Positions 44,899-57,268 are shown, counted from the first letter of the stretch. The stretch: DNA of 64,000 bases from Batillaria attramentaria (GCA_018292915.2 JACVVK020000384.1:358501-422500); one strand, 5' to 3'. Numbers and translations: made by a program. The notes: generated by a model not told the origin, from the letters alone.

Positions 44899-47299
44899 GA
44901 CAACTGAATACAACATAAATTATAAAAGGTTGTACTATAGGCAGATGAAACGAAGTCTACAGTGGCCCATGCAATACACATAATATACAATATCATCCTC
45001 TCCCCGTTCACCGAACAGCTGATCTCAGCTGCCTGCACGAATGGCCCTGACTCACCGTGAGCGTGAGAACGAGGAGAATACAGCCGTACAGGATGTAACT
45101 GAGGACGAGCAAAGCCCTGGCGAAGCCGCCGTCGATCACCACCGGGCAAGCCCTCTCCGGGTTGTACAGTGAGACCTTCTGCAGGCTGACCACGTAGATG
45201 GGCACGAGCAGAATGCAGCTGAGGACCCAGGGAGTGACGAACAGCGTACACAGCATGCAGGCCCGGCTTCCGCCCTCCGAGTACAGGTCACAGGTCAGGC
45301 GGAGAACGTAGTCGATGTTGAGCGCCAGGACGCCCAGGGTGGTGATGGAAGGGATGAGGAAGTCTGCCAGCAGCCTCGCCACCTGGACAGGGCAACAGAA
45401 AGTTTGGTTGTACCGGCTCCCGTAGTGTAGTGGTTAGCACTTCGGACCATGGACCGGGAGACCCGGGTTCGAGTCCCAGCCGAGGCAAGCGGGATTTTTC
45501 CTACCTAGGTCGGCTCCTACCCAGAGCGGGTGTGCTATGGGCCCAATGGGGAGGCTGTTGCCACACAGCCGAGCTTCACCCACTTCACGGGTGCGACTTT
45601 GGGGGTGCTTCCCTTGGTATGACACGTCTCTAGATGTGGATGATTACACGGCCTGCACCGCAGGTGCCGTAGTTCCCGGGCCTGGTTAATGCCGGGATAT
45701 ATATGACAGGAAGCGTGGAATGCGGCCCTGTCCCGAAGTCCCAAACCACACGGACCTCCATAGCATCTTCTTACCATCATCCTCATCTCCATCATCATGC
45801 ATAATAAAAATTGCCCCAACTTCCGAGCCCTCCGTGGATTCCACCCATTACCAGGGAGGGACACCACTGGAGTCGGCAAAGAGTTGTGGCAGCAAAAAAA
45901 AAAAAAAAAAGTTTGGTTGTTTGGTTTGTTGGCTGGTTGGCTGATTTGCAGAATCATTAAAGTCCGTTTTCACCAATTAAAATTAGCCTATTAGCGTATG
46001 TTATGTAATTTAATCATCATTCAATTCGCTCGTCGTTAGGTTGTTCGCGCGATGTATGATTGCTGTTTTTTATTTATTCATTATTCATTATGATTTTATT
46101 TTTTGTATTTCATTATGTTTACATCTAGGCATCCCAGTTTTTAGTTATAGCACAATAAAGGCTGGATTATTGAACTAAACTGAACTTACCTGAATTGAAT
46201 TATGGAGGATACCGAAGACGGAACAAAGAGAAAATATTTTGTCTCACAGCCGGGATTGCAACTCATGACCCGAGCACTGACACTGAGCTCAATGACCTAA
46301 ATACAGCTCATTTACCCAGCATTCTCTGCTATAGAAGGACATTTCAAGACATTCTGAGGACGGGAAGGCGTGATGGAAACAAACATGAACGTCCTCCACT
46401 TTTCAAATGTCCGGCATTGGGACTGAAACGACAATGACTCGGCGTGTGTGTCTGGGTGTTCTTACTTCACACCAAGCCTCTAATCGTGAGCTATATAAGC
46501 AGGGGACCAACTGGACTGGACTTGAGTGGCAAGAATACCCGGTAGCCCAGAACAGAGTGCGATGGCGAAGGAATGTCGATGGCCTATGCTCCACTTGGAG
46601 CCAAGGGCCTAAGTAAGTAAGTAAGTAAGCCTCTAATCGTAGAAGTCCTTGATGCTACTAAAAGTACAGTACATGTGGACTGTACCGTGGAACACTTAGA
46701 CCCAACCCCCCCCCCCCCATGAGTTCCAGGTCGGCGATGCAACCGAAAACCCCATAACCGCTATAATACAATAGCGTTGCGGTCCTTGTAGCTACCATCT
46801 AGATTCTTTGGTGCTACCGGTAGCACTGCACATGTGGGCCTACCTGAAACGTAGAACACTCAAAGTTCCCCTCGAGTTCCAGGTCAGTGATGCAACCGAG
46901 GAACCCATACACGCTACAATGACACAGCCGTCCTTGGTACAGTACACGCCGGCTTACCTGAAACGTGGAACACTCAGACCCAATGTTGCCCTTGATACCC
47001 AGGTCCGTGATGAGCGGCAGGATGAGCAGACCCTGCAGGAGGTCCCCGAAGGCCACGCTGAGGATCAGGATGTGCTTGGAGCTGGACCTCATCGTCCTCG
47101 ACAAGAGGATGACGACGATGAAGAAGCCGTTGATGATGAAGATGGAGAGGATGAAGAGAACCAGGAGGGCCACGTTGAAGCGGCTGGGCGCCACCATGTT
47201 GTAGGACACCGACCGCTTGTGTCTGTGGGCGAGAGCCAGGAGGGAGTAAGGGTGGTGGAGACTGAAGTCGTCATCGTCCATGGGTAGGTGTTCGTCCAT
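44384..47299 (-). CDS. Rhodopsin-like (class A) orphan G-protein-coupled receptor
   Basis: Three coding exons: 46958-47299, 45056-45382 and 44384-44695, all phase 0, giving 326 aa with stop at 44384. Exon 1 holds the acidic N-terminus, TM1 (VALLVLFILSIFIINGFF), TM2 (ILILSVAFGDLLQGLLILPL) and the conserved TM3-start Cys (GSECSTF). Exon 2 holds TM3, TM4 (FVTPWVLSCILLVPIYVV with the conserved Trp) and TM5. Exon 3 holds TM6 (FINILFYTPVFLFTLL) and TM7 (WLMFTKSWVLPMSWFF). Signature motifs are degenerate: DYV replaces DRY and there is no canonical NPxxY. A disulphide between the TM3 Cys and ERAC in loop 2 is likely. It is a plasma-membrane receptor of unknown ligand, probably lineage-specific. Start chosen at MDEHLPMDDD. 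An in-frame ATG repeat lies directly upstream. Confidence 0.85.
44824..44896. repeat. (CA)n microsatellite in GPCR intron 2
   Basis: About 36 CA units. On the sense strand (TG)n ends about 128 bases before the exon 3 acceptor (ttccaacag). Confidence 0.95.
45412..45910 (+). mobile_element. tRNA-derived SINE (family 2), full length with poly-A and target-site duplication
   Basis: Head ACCGGCTCCCGTAGTGTAGT with A box and B box (GGGTTCGAGTCCCAGCC), a body of about 420 bp unrelated to family 1, and a terminal A17 tract. Flanked by AAAGTTTGGTTGT before and GTTTGGTTGT after the A tract, a target-site duplication of at least 10 bp. It sits in intron 1 of the GPCR, antisense, with its 5' end only about 29 bases from the exon 2 acceptor. 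Confidence 0.85.
46658..46957 (-). repeat. Two degenerate tandem copies of the GPCR exon 1/intron 1 boundary
   Basis: Downstream of the true donor at 46956-46957 lies a 114-bp duplicate ending TTCTACGTTTCAG|gtaggc (donor at 46842-46843) and a further decayed copy ending near TGTTCCACG|gtacag at about 46691. Each carries a version of ITDL..G..ECSTFQ plus the first bases of the intron. The first duplicate is open and in frame with exon 1. Confidence 0.8.
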
Positions 47300-47304
47300 C
47301 TGTT

Positions 47305-47305
47305 G

Positions 47306-47338
<33 letters not shown>
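47305..47338. repeat. (ATG)n trinucleotide repeat at the GPCR start
   Basis: About ten ATG units on the sense strand, in frame with and directly upstream of ATTCAACAGATGGACG. Any of them could initiate translation and would add a Met run. Confidence 0.85.
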
Positions 47339-47339
47339 A

Positions 47340-48394
47340 TGTGCGCTTCATCCAGTTGCTTGGCTCAAAGCGCCGCGAAATGAACACAACACTCACGCTC
47401 ACGTGAATCTCACGCACTCTCAGCACAGGACAAGCATCAAGTCTGTCTAGCATCACACCACCACCTTCTGACTTAGACACCTATACACTGACAGCAAAGA
47501 TTATGATCCGTAAATACTATAATCTATGGTGACAGCATCTCAAATGCTGACACTGAGCGAACAGAAGCGTACTCAGTGATAAGGGGAAAACACTGAGCAG
47601 AGTGTCGAACCAACAGTGGTAGAATTTGAATGTTCGACCACTCGCGCAACATTGTATCGCATTCAGAGCTCTACTAATCATCAAGATAAAGTATTTCGAG
47701 TGTATAGGCACTGTTCCAAAACACAAGCTGGCCTGGCAAACATGTGAATAGCCAGTTTAAATTCCAGCGTGTCCTCCTGCCCCATCGCCTAGACTGACCC
47801 AACGTCTCCGCGGCTAGGACTGAGACTATAACAAGGCCGTTCCCGAACAGAAAAATTTGAAACGCTCGGAGAGAAGTCATCCATCTACAGTTCAATATTC
47901 CTGGGCAACAAAACTGCTCCCCTTTGTCGAGAGGAAGTCAGAACCTGCAGTACTCAGTGACGCTTTGTCCGCTAGCTTGAACATTGTGTAAACCGTTTCT
48001 TTTCCAGTCTATGTTTTTCCTGTTTTTCCTGTACTCACGGCCCGCGGCTATGAATCCGGTGCGAGATGATAATCTTAGACAGTGACGGTTTCCGCTACAC
48101 AAACACAGCGCCGTTCTTCGGTTTGTCCTGGCTTCTGGTTTATTTACGGTAAACGTGGATCCAAGCCCCCAACTCTTTGTTAGTGACATTCAGCCGGCAG
48201 AATGGTAAGACTCGCAGAGAAAGCACACGTGCCCTATTTGACACTGTGACCTATGGAGAATGGTTTCACAGGCCGCGTATACACATCACCAGAGCCGCTG
48301 TAATCAAAGACAGAACAACAGTTCGTGGGTTTACGCAAAGAAGCGTGTGTTACAGTGTGGTGTGCGCCGCTCGGTATGCACGTGGCACTTCTTG

Positions 48395-48454
<60 letters not shown>

Positions 48455-49490
48455 CGCGCGCGCGTCTATACGATCTGTACAGTCTATCTTATTGATAAAC
48501 AGAGTTGTGACGGTTCAGCATTCAGTCCAGCGAAGAATCACATACTCTCCGTCACCGTCAGTTTGCGCAGCACTAACACAGGGCACCTCACTTTTGAGTT
48601 ATATTGTTCGGGCTGAGTTCTGACCTGACGAATGCAACACACTGCCGTCTACAGGCTGTGCGAGTGAAAATTCAAATTCTCCTACTCAGCAGCTGGCCGC
48701 ATATATAAAGCTAGCTGATTCCTCGTTATTCGCGTCGCGTAAAGCCTTTTGTTAGCTCAGTCTTTGGGAGGCCATAGCTGCGCAGGTGTCCAAATGGTAC
48801 GACTGTGATAGTGAACACTAGTAAAAATTCCATGAAAAAAAATCCCAAATGGCAAAACAGCCAGCACACAGGCTGCATCAGTAGGAAAAACTCTCAGCAT
48901 AGAAAGAGTTAAACTGAATGCACCTTACCTATCCTCCAGAGACGTGTTCACGTATAATTTCTGCCAAACAGGTGCGATGGAGGCCCAAGGCGTTACGCTA
49001 CGAGAAAATCGGTTACGATTCGATAAGTCACGGGTCAGCACCGTGCCATTATCAGTACAGGAGCATCTGCAAGTGATAGAGAGATCGTACCTTCAGTTAT
49101 CGGTCTTGGGAGTCCTCTTCTTTCTCAGGGAGGAAGGAAAAGGAAGATCTGGTGCTCTCGGCATGTGAACTGACGCGGCGACCAAAAGGTGTGTATCCTG
49201 ATTTATAGGGATGTGCTCAAGACAGTAGATAATGGGGAACATTAGCCCAAATGAAGGCGCCTGGAGCGTGGCCAACATGCACAGGTCTTCCGGACACACC
49301 CAGATCAAATAAGCGAATGTGGTACCCTAGCCAGTTAGGTCCAGTCAGGATTTACTGCTGGTATGTCAGTATTGCCGGTTCAGTGGGTCTCGGTCCTACC
49401 TCTGACTAATCTGGCACCACTGCAATGGGCATTGTTTCACCAGCTTCCACCAGTCTTTTGTTATTATCAAGCAGTAACTGTCTTTCTGCC
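47340..49490. other. Upstream flank of the GPCR, no gene seen
   Basis: Non-coding apart from a (GT)n at 48396-48451 that ends in (CG)n. The GPCR promoter is probably here but I see no clear core element. Confidence 0.4.
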
Positions 49491-49502
49491 TGAGGCCAAA
49501 GA

Positions 49503-49677
49503 GGGGCGCCGGGGTGGCCGAATGGTAAAGCGTTGGACTTCCAATGCTCGGGTCGCGAGTTCCAAACCTGGATGGGGCTAAATATTTGTGCCGGCTTTTT
49601 CATCGTTGCCCCGTCTTTGATATGATGCGTATGTGGTGGAAACGGACGTTACCCTCCCCCCCCCCCCCCCCCCCCCT
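49503..49677 (+). mobile_element. SINE family 1 with 12-bp target-site duplication
   Basis: Head GGGGCGCCGGGGTGGCCGAA, B box degenerate (GCGAGTTCCAAACCTGG), body and a C-rich tail. Flanked by TGAGGCCAAAGA at 49491-49502 and 49678-49689. Confidence 0.85.
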
Positions 49678-49757
49678 TGAGGCCAAAGAATCGTCAGTTA
49701 ACTTCAGTAACCTTTTCTTCTTTTCTTTGGTGAGGAAGCCAGGCTTGTTCATTTTTT

Positions 49758-49835
49758 CCCCAAGAATCTGAGACCACGACTAATACGGAAGATAAAGACA
49801 CGAGATGAGTTAGTCGTGGTCTCAGATTCTTGGGG
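49758..49835. repeat. Perfect 26-bp inverted repeat with 26-base loop
   Basis: CCCCAAGAATCTGAGACCAC and six further bases at 49758-49783 are exactly complementary to 49810-49835. GAATTCTTGGGGG follows, echoing the arm end. Confidence 0.85.
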
Positions 49836-50065
49836 AATTCTTGGGGGATTCTAACCGTACATCGGCACTTGTGAATACAACATAATTATTAATAACGTTA
49901 CGGCTAAGCTTAGGAGCCATCCGGCAAATTTGCAGGGTTTTTTTTTATTTTTCTTTTGTTGGTTGGTTGGTTGGTTGGTTGGCTTCCTTGTCCACAGCGC
50001 AATGACAATAATTGTCAAAGATGGGACAGTGTTTCTTCGGGTTAGGCTGGTTATCATGTAAACTT

Positions 50066-50399
<334 letters not shown>

Positions 50400-50400
<1 letters not shown>

Positions 50401-52690
50401 AGGTTTTGGTATTGTAAGGCGCTAAGAGCTCCAGAAGGAGGTTGGGCGCCAGACAAATCTTCATCATGATGACGACGAAGAAGAAGAAGATCATAGTGAT
50501 GATGATGATGATGATTAAAGAGGACAACATTCTGCTTCCAAGTTGGGAATCGAACTCGGACCCAAGCACTGAAAGTCCGACCAAGGCTCTACCTGTTCAG
50601 CTCTCTCGGCTCTGGCGGTACCATTCCTTTCGTTGCCAAACCGCTTTGGCAGACCCGCCTCAGTATAGCATCAGTAACTAGTGATGACGATGATGATCCT
50701 CGGATCGCCTGCTATGTCTAATGACGGCCGAAGGGAATGTACGCTGTGTCGCCGACGATGTATTGCTAATGATGTGTGAATGAGAACGGTCAAGACATTA
50801 GCATAGCTAGCATCGTGATTTCATTAGGTTGCCGGAGTTAGTGTCCCTGCAGCAAGGCTAGTAGTATTGATTGGATTAGGTAGGTGGTAGTCATGATGTC
50901 CCTCTCCTGTAATCGAGGGTCATGGATCCAACCATAGGAAAAAAAATCAACACATTAATATCTCTGTGGTGGCTGGACCAATTTGTACATAATGACAGGA
51001 CAAAATTGACGCTGAATAACGCTCCATGAAAATATGCACTTTACCCCTACAAGCTACAGTGCGTGCGTGTCTCAGTGGGAAATGTCCAACGCTAACACTG
51101 CGCCATAGGGGATCCCATTCTAACTTCACTCAAGCTCAGCTAGTAAACATCATCGTATAGCTTAGGTACGCTGCCATTTTTCTTACATTAGCCTGACGTT
51201 TTCCTGTGCTTAGCCACCACGCAAAAGATGTAGCCACCAAAAAGTTTTTTTGCTTGGATCCTTAATCCAGGATGTGATTTCCCCGATCACTCATGGGTTA
51301 ACCGAACTAGTTAGGGGGTTGACGTCCTCAAGAGTTGTTGGAGACGGCCCTGATGGACGGGTTATGGGGAAGGGGATAGCTACCCTAACTGAACAGTCCG
51401 GATGAACACTACTCAATCCGGTCAGACTGCAAGGTGGTGAGATGTATTCTTGACTGTGACGGACAAGTTCCACAAGGAGGTCCACCCCACACAACCAGAA
51501 GACGCTGATTGTATACACCATAAAGGTCTATGATGAAGATAATTATACTGGAGCTGTATGCATCTATCGTCATTTAGTAAAAGTGCCTACGCGCCATGAA
51601 TTTGATTAATACTTGGCCCCTTCTATCATTTGACGGTAGACTTGCATACAGTCTTCTGATACACACTCCACAATCCAGTCATCACACATTGCTGTAACTA
51701 TTCCAAGTCCGTTGTCGTTGTTGCTATCGTTATTGTTCCCTTAACGCTTGCCTTTCTCACTCTCTCCTCTTTCCATGCTCGTGATAGCATTTGTCACAGG
51801 TCTGGAAATATTCCAAACAGTTCATTATCCCTGTGGCCCTAACCTTATGTCCTTTGCATGCTTCGACTTCAGTCTGAGCATGTTCCATGCATGGCATCTG
51901 TTCCGCGCACTCAGCGACACAACCTGAAGCATTGTAAGAAAGTTCTATTTCAGTCGTCGGCAGTATCTATTTCTGTCGGGGTTTGGAATGTAAATTACGT
52001 GAAACACCAAGTCTGGCCCAAGCTTTCAGATCACGACATGAGCTGGGGAAGGGAGGACTGACAAAGGAGGCTGCAGGCAAGAGCGCATTCGTTAGAACGC
52101 TTTGGAAATGTTCAGCCCACCAAATTTGAAAAATAAATGCAATTCCAAATTCCGAATTTTAAATAGCTGAGCTGACCCTTCGCACCACGTGATTGTAATG
52201 TGTTTATGTCCAGTGTGTGAGAGAATGCGTGTGATTCACGTGAGCATGTGTGTTGGGTTCAGTTCGCGGCGCTTTGAGCCGATTCATGAAACTGGCTAAA
52301 GCGCCTATACAATTATTATTATTATTATTATTACTATTATTAGAACAACATCGTGAGCGACAATCTCGATTCAAGTAATTTTTTTTTAATCACACCTTCT
52401 CGGCGAACCAGCACACAGTAATTATTTTCTTGTGCACCCTGTTCTGGCTACACAATACAGAATGAGGCACGGATGTCAAAGAAAATGCTTACATTCCTAT
52501 TAAACATACCGCTGTGCATGACATCCTAGAAATGCGTTAAAATCCCCCCCCCCCCCCAAAAAAAAAAAAATAAAAAAAAAAAAAAATCACAAACATCCAG
52601 AAGCCAAAGACACAAATTTAAATTTACAATTTTCAATATTCCACTATTTTGCAATGCTAGCAGCCACCACCTTCCCCCTCATTCCTCTGC
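50400..52690. other. No gene seen; retroelement tails
   Basis: A tail-like segment (GTAAGGCGCTAAGAGCTCC) at about 50413 and another (AAAGCGCCTATACAATTATT then ATT repeats) at about 52298-52335 resemble LINE/SINE 3' ends. A poor RT-like remnant may precede the second at about 51940-52060. No gene. Confidence 0.4.
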
Positions 52691-52777
52691 ACAAATATCT
52701 GGTCCCAGCCGGGATTCGAACTCACGACCCGAGCACTGAAAGTCCAACGCTCTACAATTCGGCTATCCCGGCTCCCC
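52691..52777 (-). mobile_element. SINE family 1 head fragment
   Basis: Reverse orientation: AAATATCTGGTCCCAGCCGG, B box GGATTCGAACTCACG, ending at CTATCCCGGCTCCCCC. The body and tail are missing. Confidence 0.8.
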
Positions 52778-53678
52778 CTTCAATGAAGCAGATCTGGGCA
52801 CCTCTGGCACAGCGGCAAGAGAAATATCCCCCAAACAAGCCGGTGAATAAAACTAAGCGAAATCGCTAAAAAGAAATAGCGGTTCTTCAAGTTCAGTGTT
52901 ATTATCTCTCACCAGCGTCTGTCTAAACTATTCTCCTCAAGCAGCGCAATCGCCATGTTAATGGCTTCAGTGTCGCCGGTTCTGTTAGATGCATGGGTTA
53001 CTCTGCCACTGGCTACGTTTCAAAACCGAATGTTCCGAATTTGAGAGCTGTGTCAGGGCAAAAGAAAACAAGACGAAAGCCAGGATTGTGTTATGGCAAA
53101 GCTTTTCTGTGTAGCAAGCCAACAACAACGTTCGTCGGATAAAAACAAACAAAACAACTAATTTATTATCCCTTTCGGGAAATTCGGGCTGCTTCGGGGG
53201 GGGGGGGGGGGGGGGGGGGGGAGCGCGTCGCCGCGGTGCAGCGCCACCCAATATCTATCCTTTTTTTTCCTTTTTTTTCTTTTTTAACAATTTTGCTGGG
53301 GGGGGGGGGGGGGGGACCGGATAACCCGGAGAGCAGCCCGGTAGTCAGGAAAAACCGGTATCACATATCACAAGCTCGACCTGGGCTCGAACCCACGCTT
53401 CATCGCCATGACATTGGTGACGGCCGTTCAGCGTTCAGCAGCGAAGCGGCTAAATCCGACGCGCTACCCATGTGACCACCGCTCCCCCCCCCCCCCCCCC
53501 CCCCGTCATTTCTGTACACTTTCAGTGTGTTTAATACATAACCACCTTTTTTTTTTAACCTGATGTCAAAACAACGGATGAAACACAAATTTTGTTTACC
53601 AACGAACGGACATAACGATTACTTGATGATGCTTGAAGTAATTTTGATAGACTGATGCAGTTTGTCTCTTGAAAGGCT

Positions 53679-53860
53679 GGGGGAGCCGGGATAGCCGAAT
53701 ATGGTAGAGCGTTGGACTCTCAATGCTCGGGTCGTGAGTTCGAATCCTGGCTAGGGCCAAGTATTTGTGCTGGCCTTTTTCTCGTTGCCCCGTCTTTGAT
53801 ATCACCCTTTCGTGGTGGAAAAGGACGTTAAACTCTAAAACACCCAACCCCAACCCACCC
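53679..53860 (+). mobile_element. SINE family 1, full length, with target-site duplication
   Basis: Complete head (GGGGGAGCCGGGATAGCCGA), B box, body and CACCCAACCC tail. Flanked by CTTGAAAGGCT at 53668-53678 and 53860-53870. Confidence 0.9.
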
Positions 53861-54227
53861 TTGAAAGGCTTACTTTTGATGAGTACCTCAAATACTTTTT
53901 TTCACGAATGGCTGGCTTGTAGTTCCAAATTAAAGGAACTGGAGACAGTTTTAATAACCTCATATAATGACGACAGGAGTGCACCTGCAACTCATGTTCC
54001 GCTTTCTCCAAGGGTTTCTAAGATACCGGGAGGAGTTAGTACTATTTCTTTGATTATTTCCCCTGCCTCTTTGTTCGATGCAATCATGCATATTTTACGG
54101 ACATGAAGGACAACTGACGTAAATGCCGGCCGGCATACTGTCCCAAAACTCAGGAACTCTTTTCACTGATCTCCATAGCAGCAGTTCGTTATTGATTAAG
54201 TTTTTTCAATCCGCAGATTGTACTCGT

Positions 54228-54391
54228 GGGTGGGTGGGTGTTTGGGGGTTTAACGTCTTTTTCCACCACATACGGGTGATAATAAAAGACGGGGCAACGA
54301 TGAAAAGGCCAGCACAAATATTTGGCCCCAGCCGGGATACGAACTCACGACCAGAGCATTAGAAGTCCAACGCTCTACCATTCGGCTCCCC
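54228..54391 (-). mobile_element. SINE family 1, full length, with 13-bp target-site duplication
   Basis: Reverse orientation from GGGTGGGTGTTTGGGGGT to ATTCGGCTCCCC. Flanked by AGATTGTACTCGT at 54215-54227 and 54392-54404. Confidence 0.9.
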
Positions 54392-54831
54392 AGATTGTAC
54401 TCGTACAAGAACAGCACGTAAATGAACTTTGTCTAGAGGTCGTTGACATTTCTGGCAATAATCATGAAGCATCGCCCTCCATGGAGGCTACGTGTCTGAT
54501 ATACACTGTAAAGTGCATCTACTTTGTTTACCGAGCAGTAGAATATTGCCTGAGCTATCTGACAATCAGATCGTCCCGCGGCAGAGAGACCATAAAGATA
54601 CAATATAGCGAGCAGACAGCGTCCTTGTGAGTGTGCTTTTTCGCGTTCTTTGTTATGGGCCGCAGCAAGAGCATGGCTGTAAACCAGACAACACGGCGGA
54701 CTTCTCGGTGCATCCCAAAATTATCACTAGCTCACTGACGAAGGTTGCTATGTGTGCATGTACATGAAAGTACAACCGAGTAATGCAAAACCCGCAAACC
54801 TGCATTTTGGGGACAGACAGGCAGACGGAAG

Positions 54832-54862
<31 letters not shown>

Positions 54863-54999
54863 AGGCAGACAGATAAACAGATATGTCACAGTCATCGAGG
54901 ATAAGACACAATTAGTCTGGCTCTTGTCATCAGCACACTGTCGCCACGAAATCAAAATAGGATTTAACTGCGGGGGGGGGGGGGGGGGATGGGGGGGAT

Positions 55000-55169
55000 G
55001 GGGGGAGGGGGTTGGGGGGTTAACGTCCTTTTCCAAAACATAGGGTGATATCAAAGACGGGGCAACGATGAAAAAGCCAGCACAAATATTTGGCCCCAGC
55101 CGGGATACGAACTCACGACCCGAGCATTAGAAGTCCAACGCTCTACTATTCGACCACCCCGGCTCCCCG

Positions 55170-55170
<1 letters not shown>
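55000..55170 (-). mobile_element. SINE family 1, near full length
   Basis: Reverse orientation: GGTTAACGTCCTTTTCC, body, B box, then ATTCGACCACCCCGGCTCCC. Followed directly by a (GA)n tract at 55171-55215, with another (GA)n at 55306-55338. Confidence 0.85.
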
Positions 55171-55217
<47 letters not shown>

Positions 55218-55303
55218 AACCATTCATGACAGAGTTATATTTCAGTTTCAGAGTGATTTTACATCAAACCAAGTTTCTTTTTCTCCAACGCATATACCAA
55301 TAT

Positions 55304-55339
<36 letters not shown>

Positions 55340-55343
<4 letters not shown>

Positions 55344-56730
55344 GATGAGACGTAGAAAAGTGGGATCTGGTGTTCTGACCCAGGACTATCGTATCGACCA
55401 GGAAAGCCTGCACAACGTATACGAAGCACTCAAGCTGATTTGATGTGTCATTTCAGCCACCCTCGACCTACAGGGATTTTTGAGGATAGACATTAGGTGT
55501 TACAAGTGGTCGTGCCGGGAGTGGTACGTGATTTGGCGTGTGTCTAGAAAATCAGGCTTGAAGAACTGCACTGTTTAAAAGTACGAAGAGGGCCCAGATC
55601 AAAATAGCATCAAGTGTAGTACCATACAGTTTTGCACTTGATATCAGAAACTATCAAACTATACTCCCGTCTCTCAGAGAACAGAAATGAGGCGAGTGAG
55701 TGGTACACATACACTGATACAACGAGAACATACTGCGTACATCATTACACGTTTCATGTTTAATCATCTACCTCTATCTATTCTTGGTTGAGGTTAGCGT
55801 GCTTTTGTCACACGTCCGGAAATGTCTAAAATCGGCATGTTTCACATGTGGCGCTGATCGTGTATCTCTTTATTTATTTATTTATTTATTTATTTGTTTG
55901 TTTGTTTGTTTATGTATTTATTTATTTTATTCCTGCACCTCACACATTTCATCTTGTTAGAAAACAGCCGAATTTTTTTCTCTCTAAACAAACACAAGTA
56001 ATCAGGGTTTCCACACCTGATGTCAGTTCCTTAAATATTTGACATGACTGTGGTGCAGATAGTGCATCTCAGGCTATTAATTTTATTCATTCATTTTTTT
56101 TTTTATTCCCGCACCTCACACATTTCATCTTGTTGTTGGAAAACAGCCGGTTTTTTTTTTTCTTCTCTAAACAAACACAAGTAATCAGTGTTCCCACACC
56201 TGATGTCAGTTACCTGTCATAAGCCGCATGTAACAATCTATTATTCACGCCGTCTGGGACTCGTTGAACCGGGATGTTTTGGCAAACTGTGTTGGTACAT
56301 GCAGTTCTAGCAGAGTGCAAAAGTGCAGCAATCCAGAAACGACTGGGAGAAATTCCAAGCGGCTAAAAGAAGAACGGTTGTTCTGAAAATAGATTCCAGC
56401 ACTTCACGCCGTAAGCTGCTCAGTAATGCAGCATCGTGCCTAGACGCAGAACGGTTACTTGTATCAAGGACGGTGAAAATGGAACAGCGGACGAGTTTAT
56501 CAGATGGCGGGCATGCAAAACAAAATGCTGGTAAAGTACTTGAAGGTTGGATGTTCCGCAGTTATGTTGAAACGCGCAGTTAATGGTTCAGGGTTGATAT
56601 TTTGTGCTCGACAAATCGCGATCCGTCCATAGTACCCTTTACTGGCTTCAATGCTGAAAATAACAACGCCCGACCGAGCGTCCCCAGGAAGAGACACGTT
56701 TTGTTGCCGGCGTAAGACGCGGGATGAACT
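55340..56730. other. No gene seen
   Basis: Contains a duplicated stretch (TCCTGCACCTCACACATTTC and AAACAAACACAAGTAATCAG) at about 55930-56020 and 56107-56195. A 86-codon open frame at 56323-56583 is unsupported. Confidence 0.4.
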
Positions 56731-57240
56731 GGCCACCGTGAGCTTGAGGCTAGAAGTGCCCCGGGAATAAGCAGCTTTAGGCTGGGAGTGCCCCGGATCA
56801 CAGCAATATGAGGCTAGAAGTGCCCCAGATCTACGCAGCGTGGGTCTAGAAGTGTCCCGGGTCCATGCAGCTGGAGGCCAGGGTGGGTGGGTGGGTGTTT
56901 GGGAGTTTGAGCCTAGGCCCAAATCTACCCGGAGAGAAACTGGACTAGGCCAGAAGCTACACCGGGTTTAAACTGGCCTGGGCCAGTTCCTATCCCCCCT
57001 GGCCCAGAATCTACCCCCTCCTGTTCTAGGCCAGTTTCTCTCCCCCTGGCCCCGAATGAAATAACGTCAGATTGACTATGCGTTTCTTTGTTTGAACAGT
57101 ATATATGTCTTTGATTACACTTTGAAATAATAGTACTGTCTCTGAAAATGGTTCATGTAAGTTTTGTTCATGCTACATATAGTACAAGAGCATATAAATG
57201 AATATTTACTTTGTCAAAATTATGTTTTAATGTACGCGTG

Positions 57241-57268
57241 CACACAGACACACACACACAGACACACA

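Noticed and set aside
45412..45485. tRNA gene
   Set aside because: It is the head of a second SINE family with a long body, poly-A tail and target-site duplication.
46808..47287. Plus-strand frame over GPCR exon 1
   Set aside because: Antisense shadow. The minus-strand frame encodes TM1 and TM2.
48177..48623. 148-codon plus-strand frame
   Set aside because: Runs through (GT)n with no domain or splice evidence.
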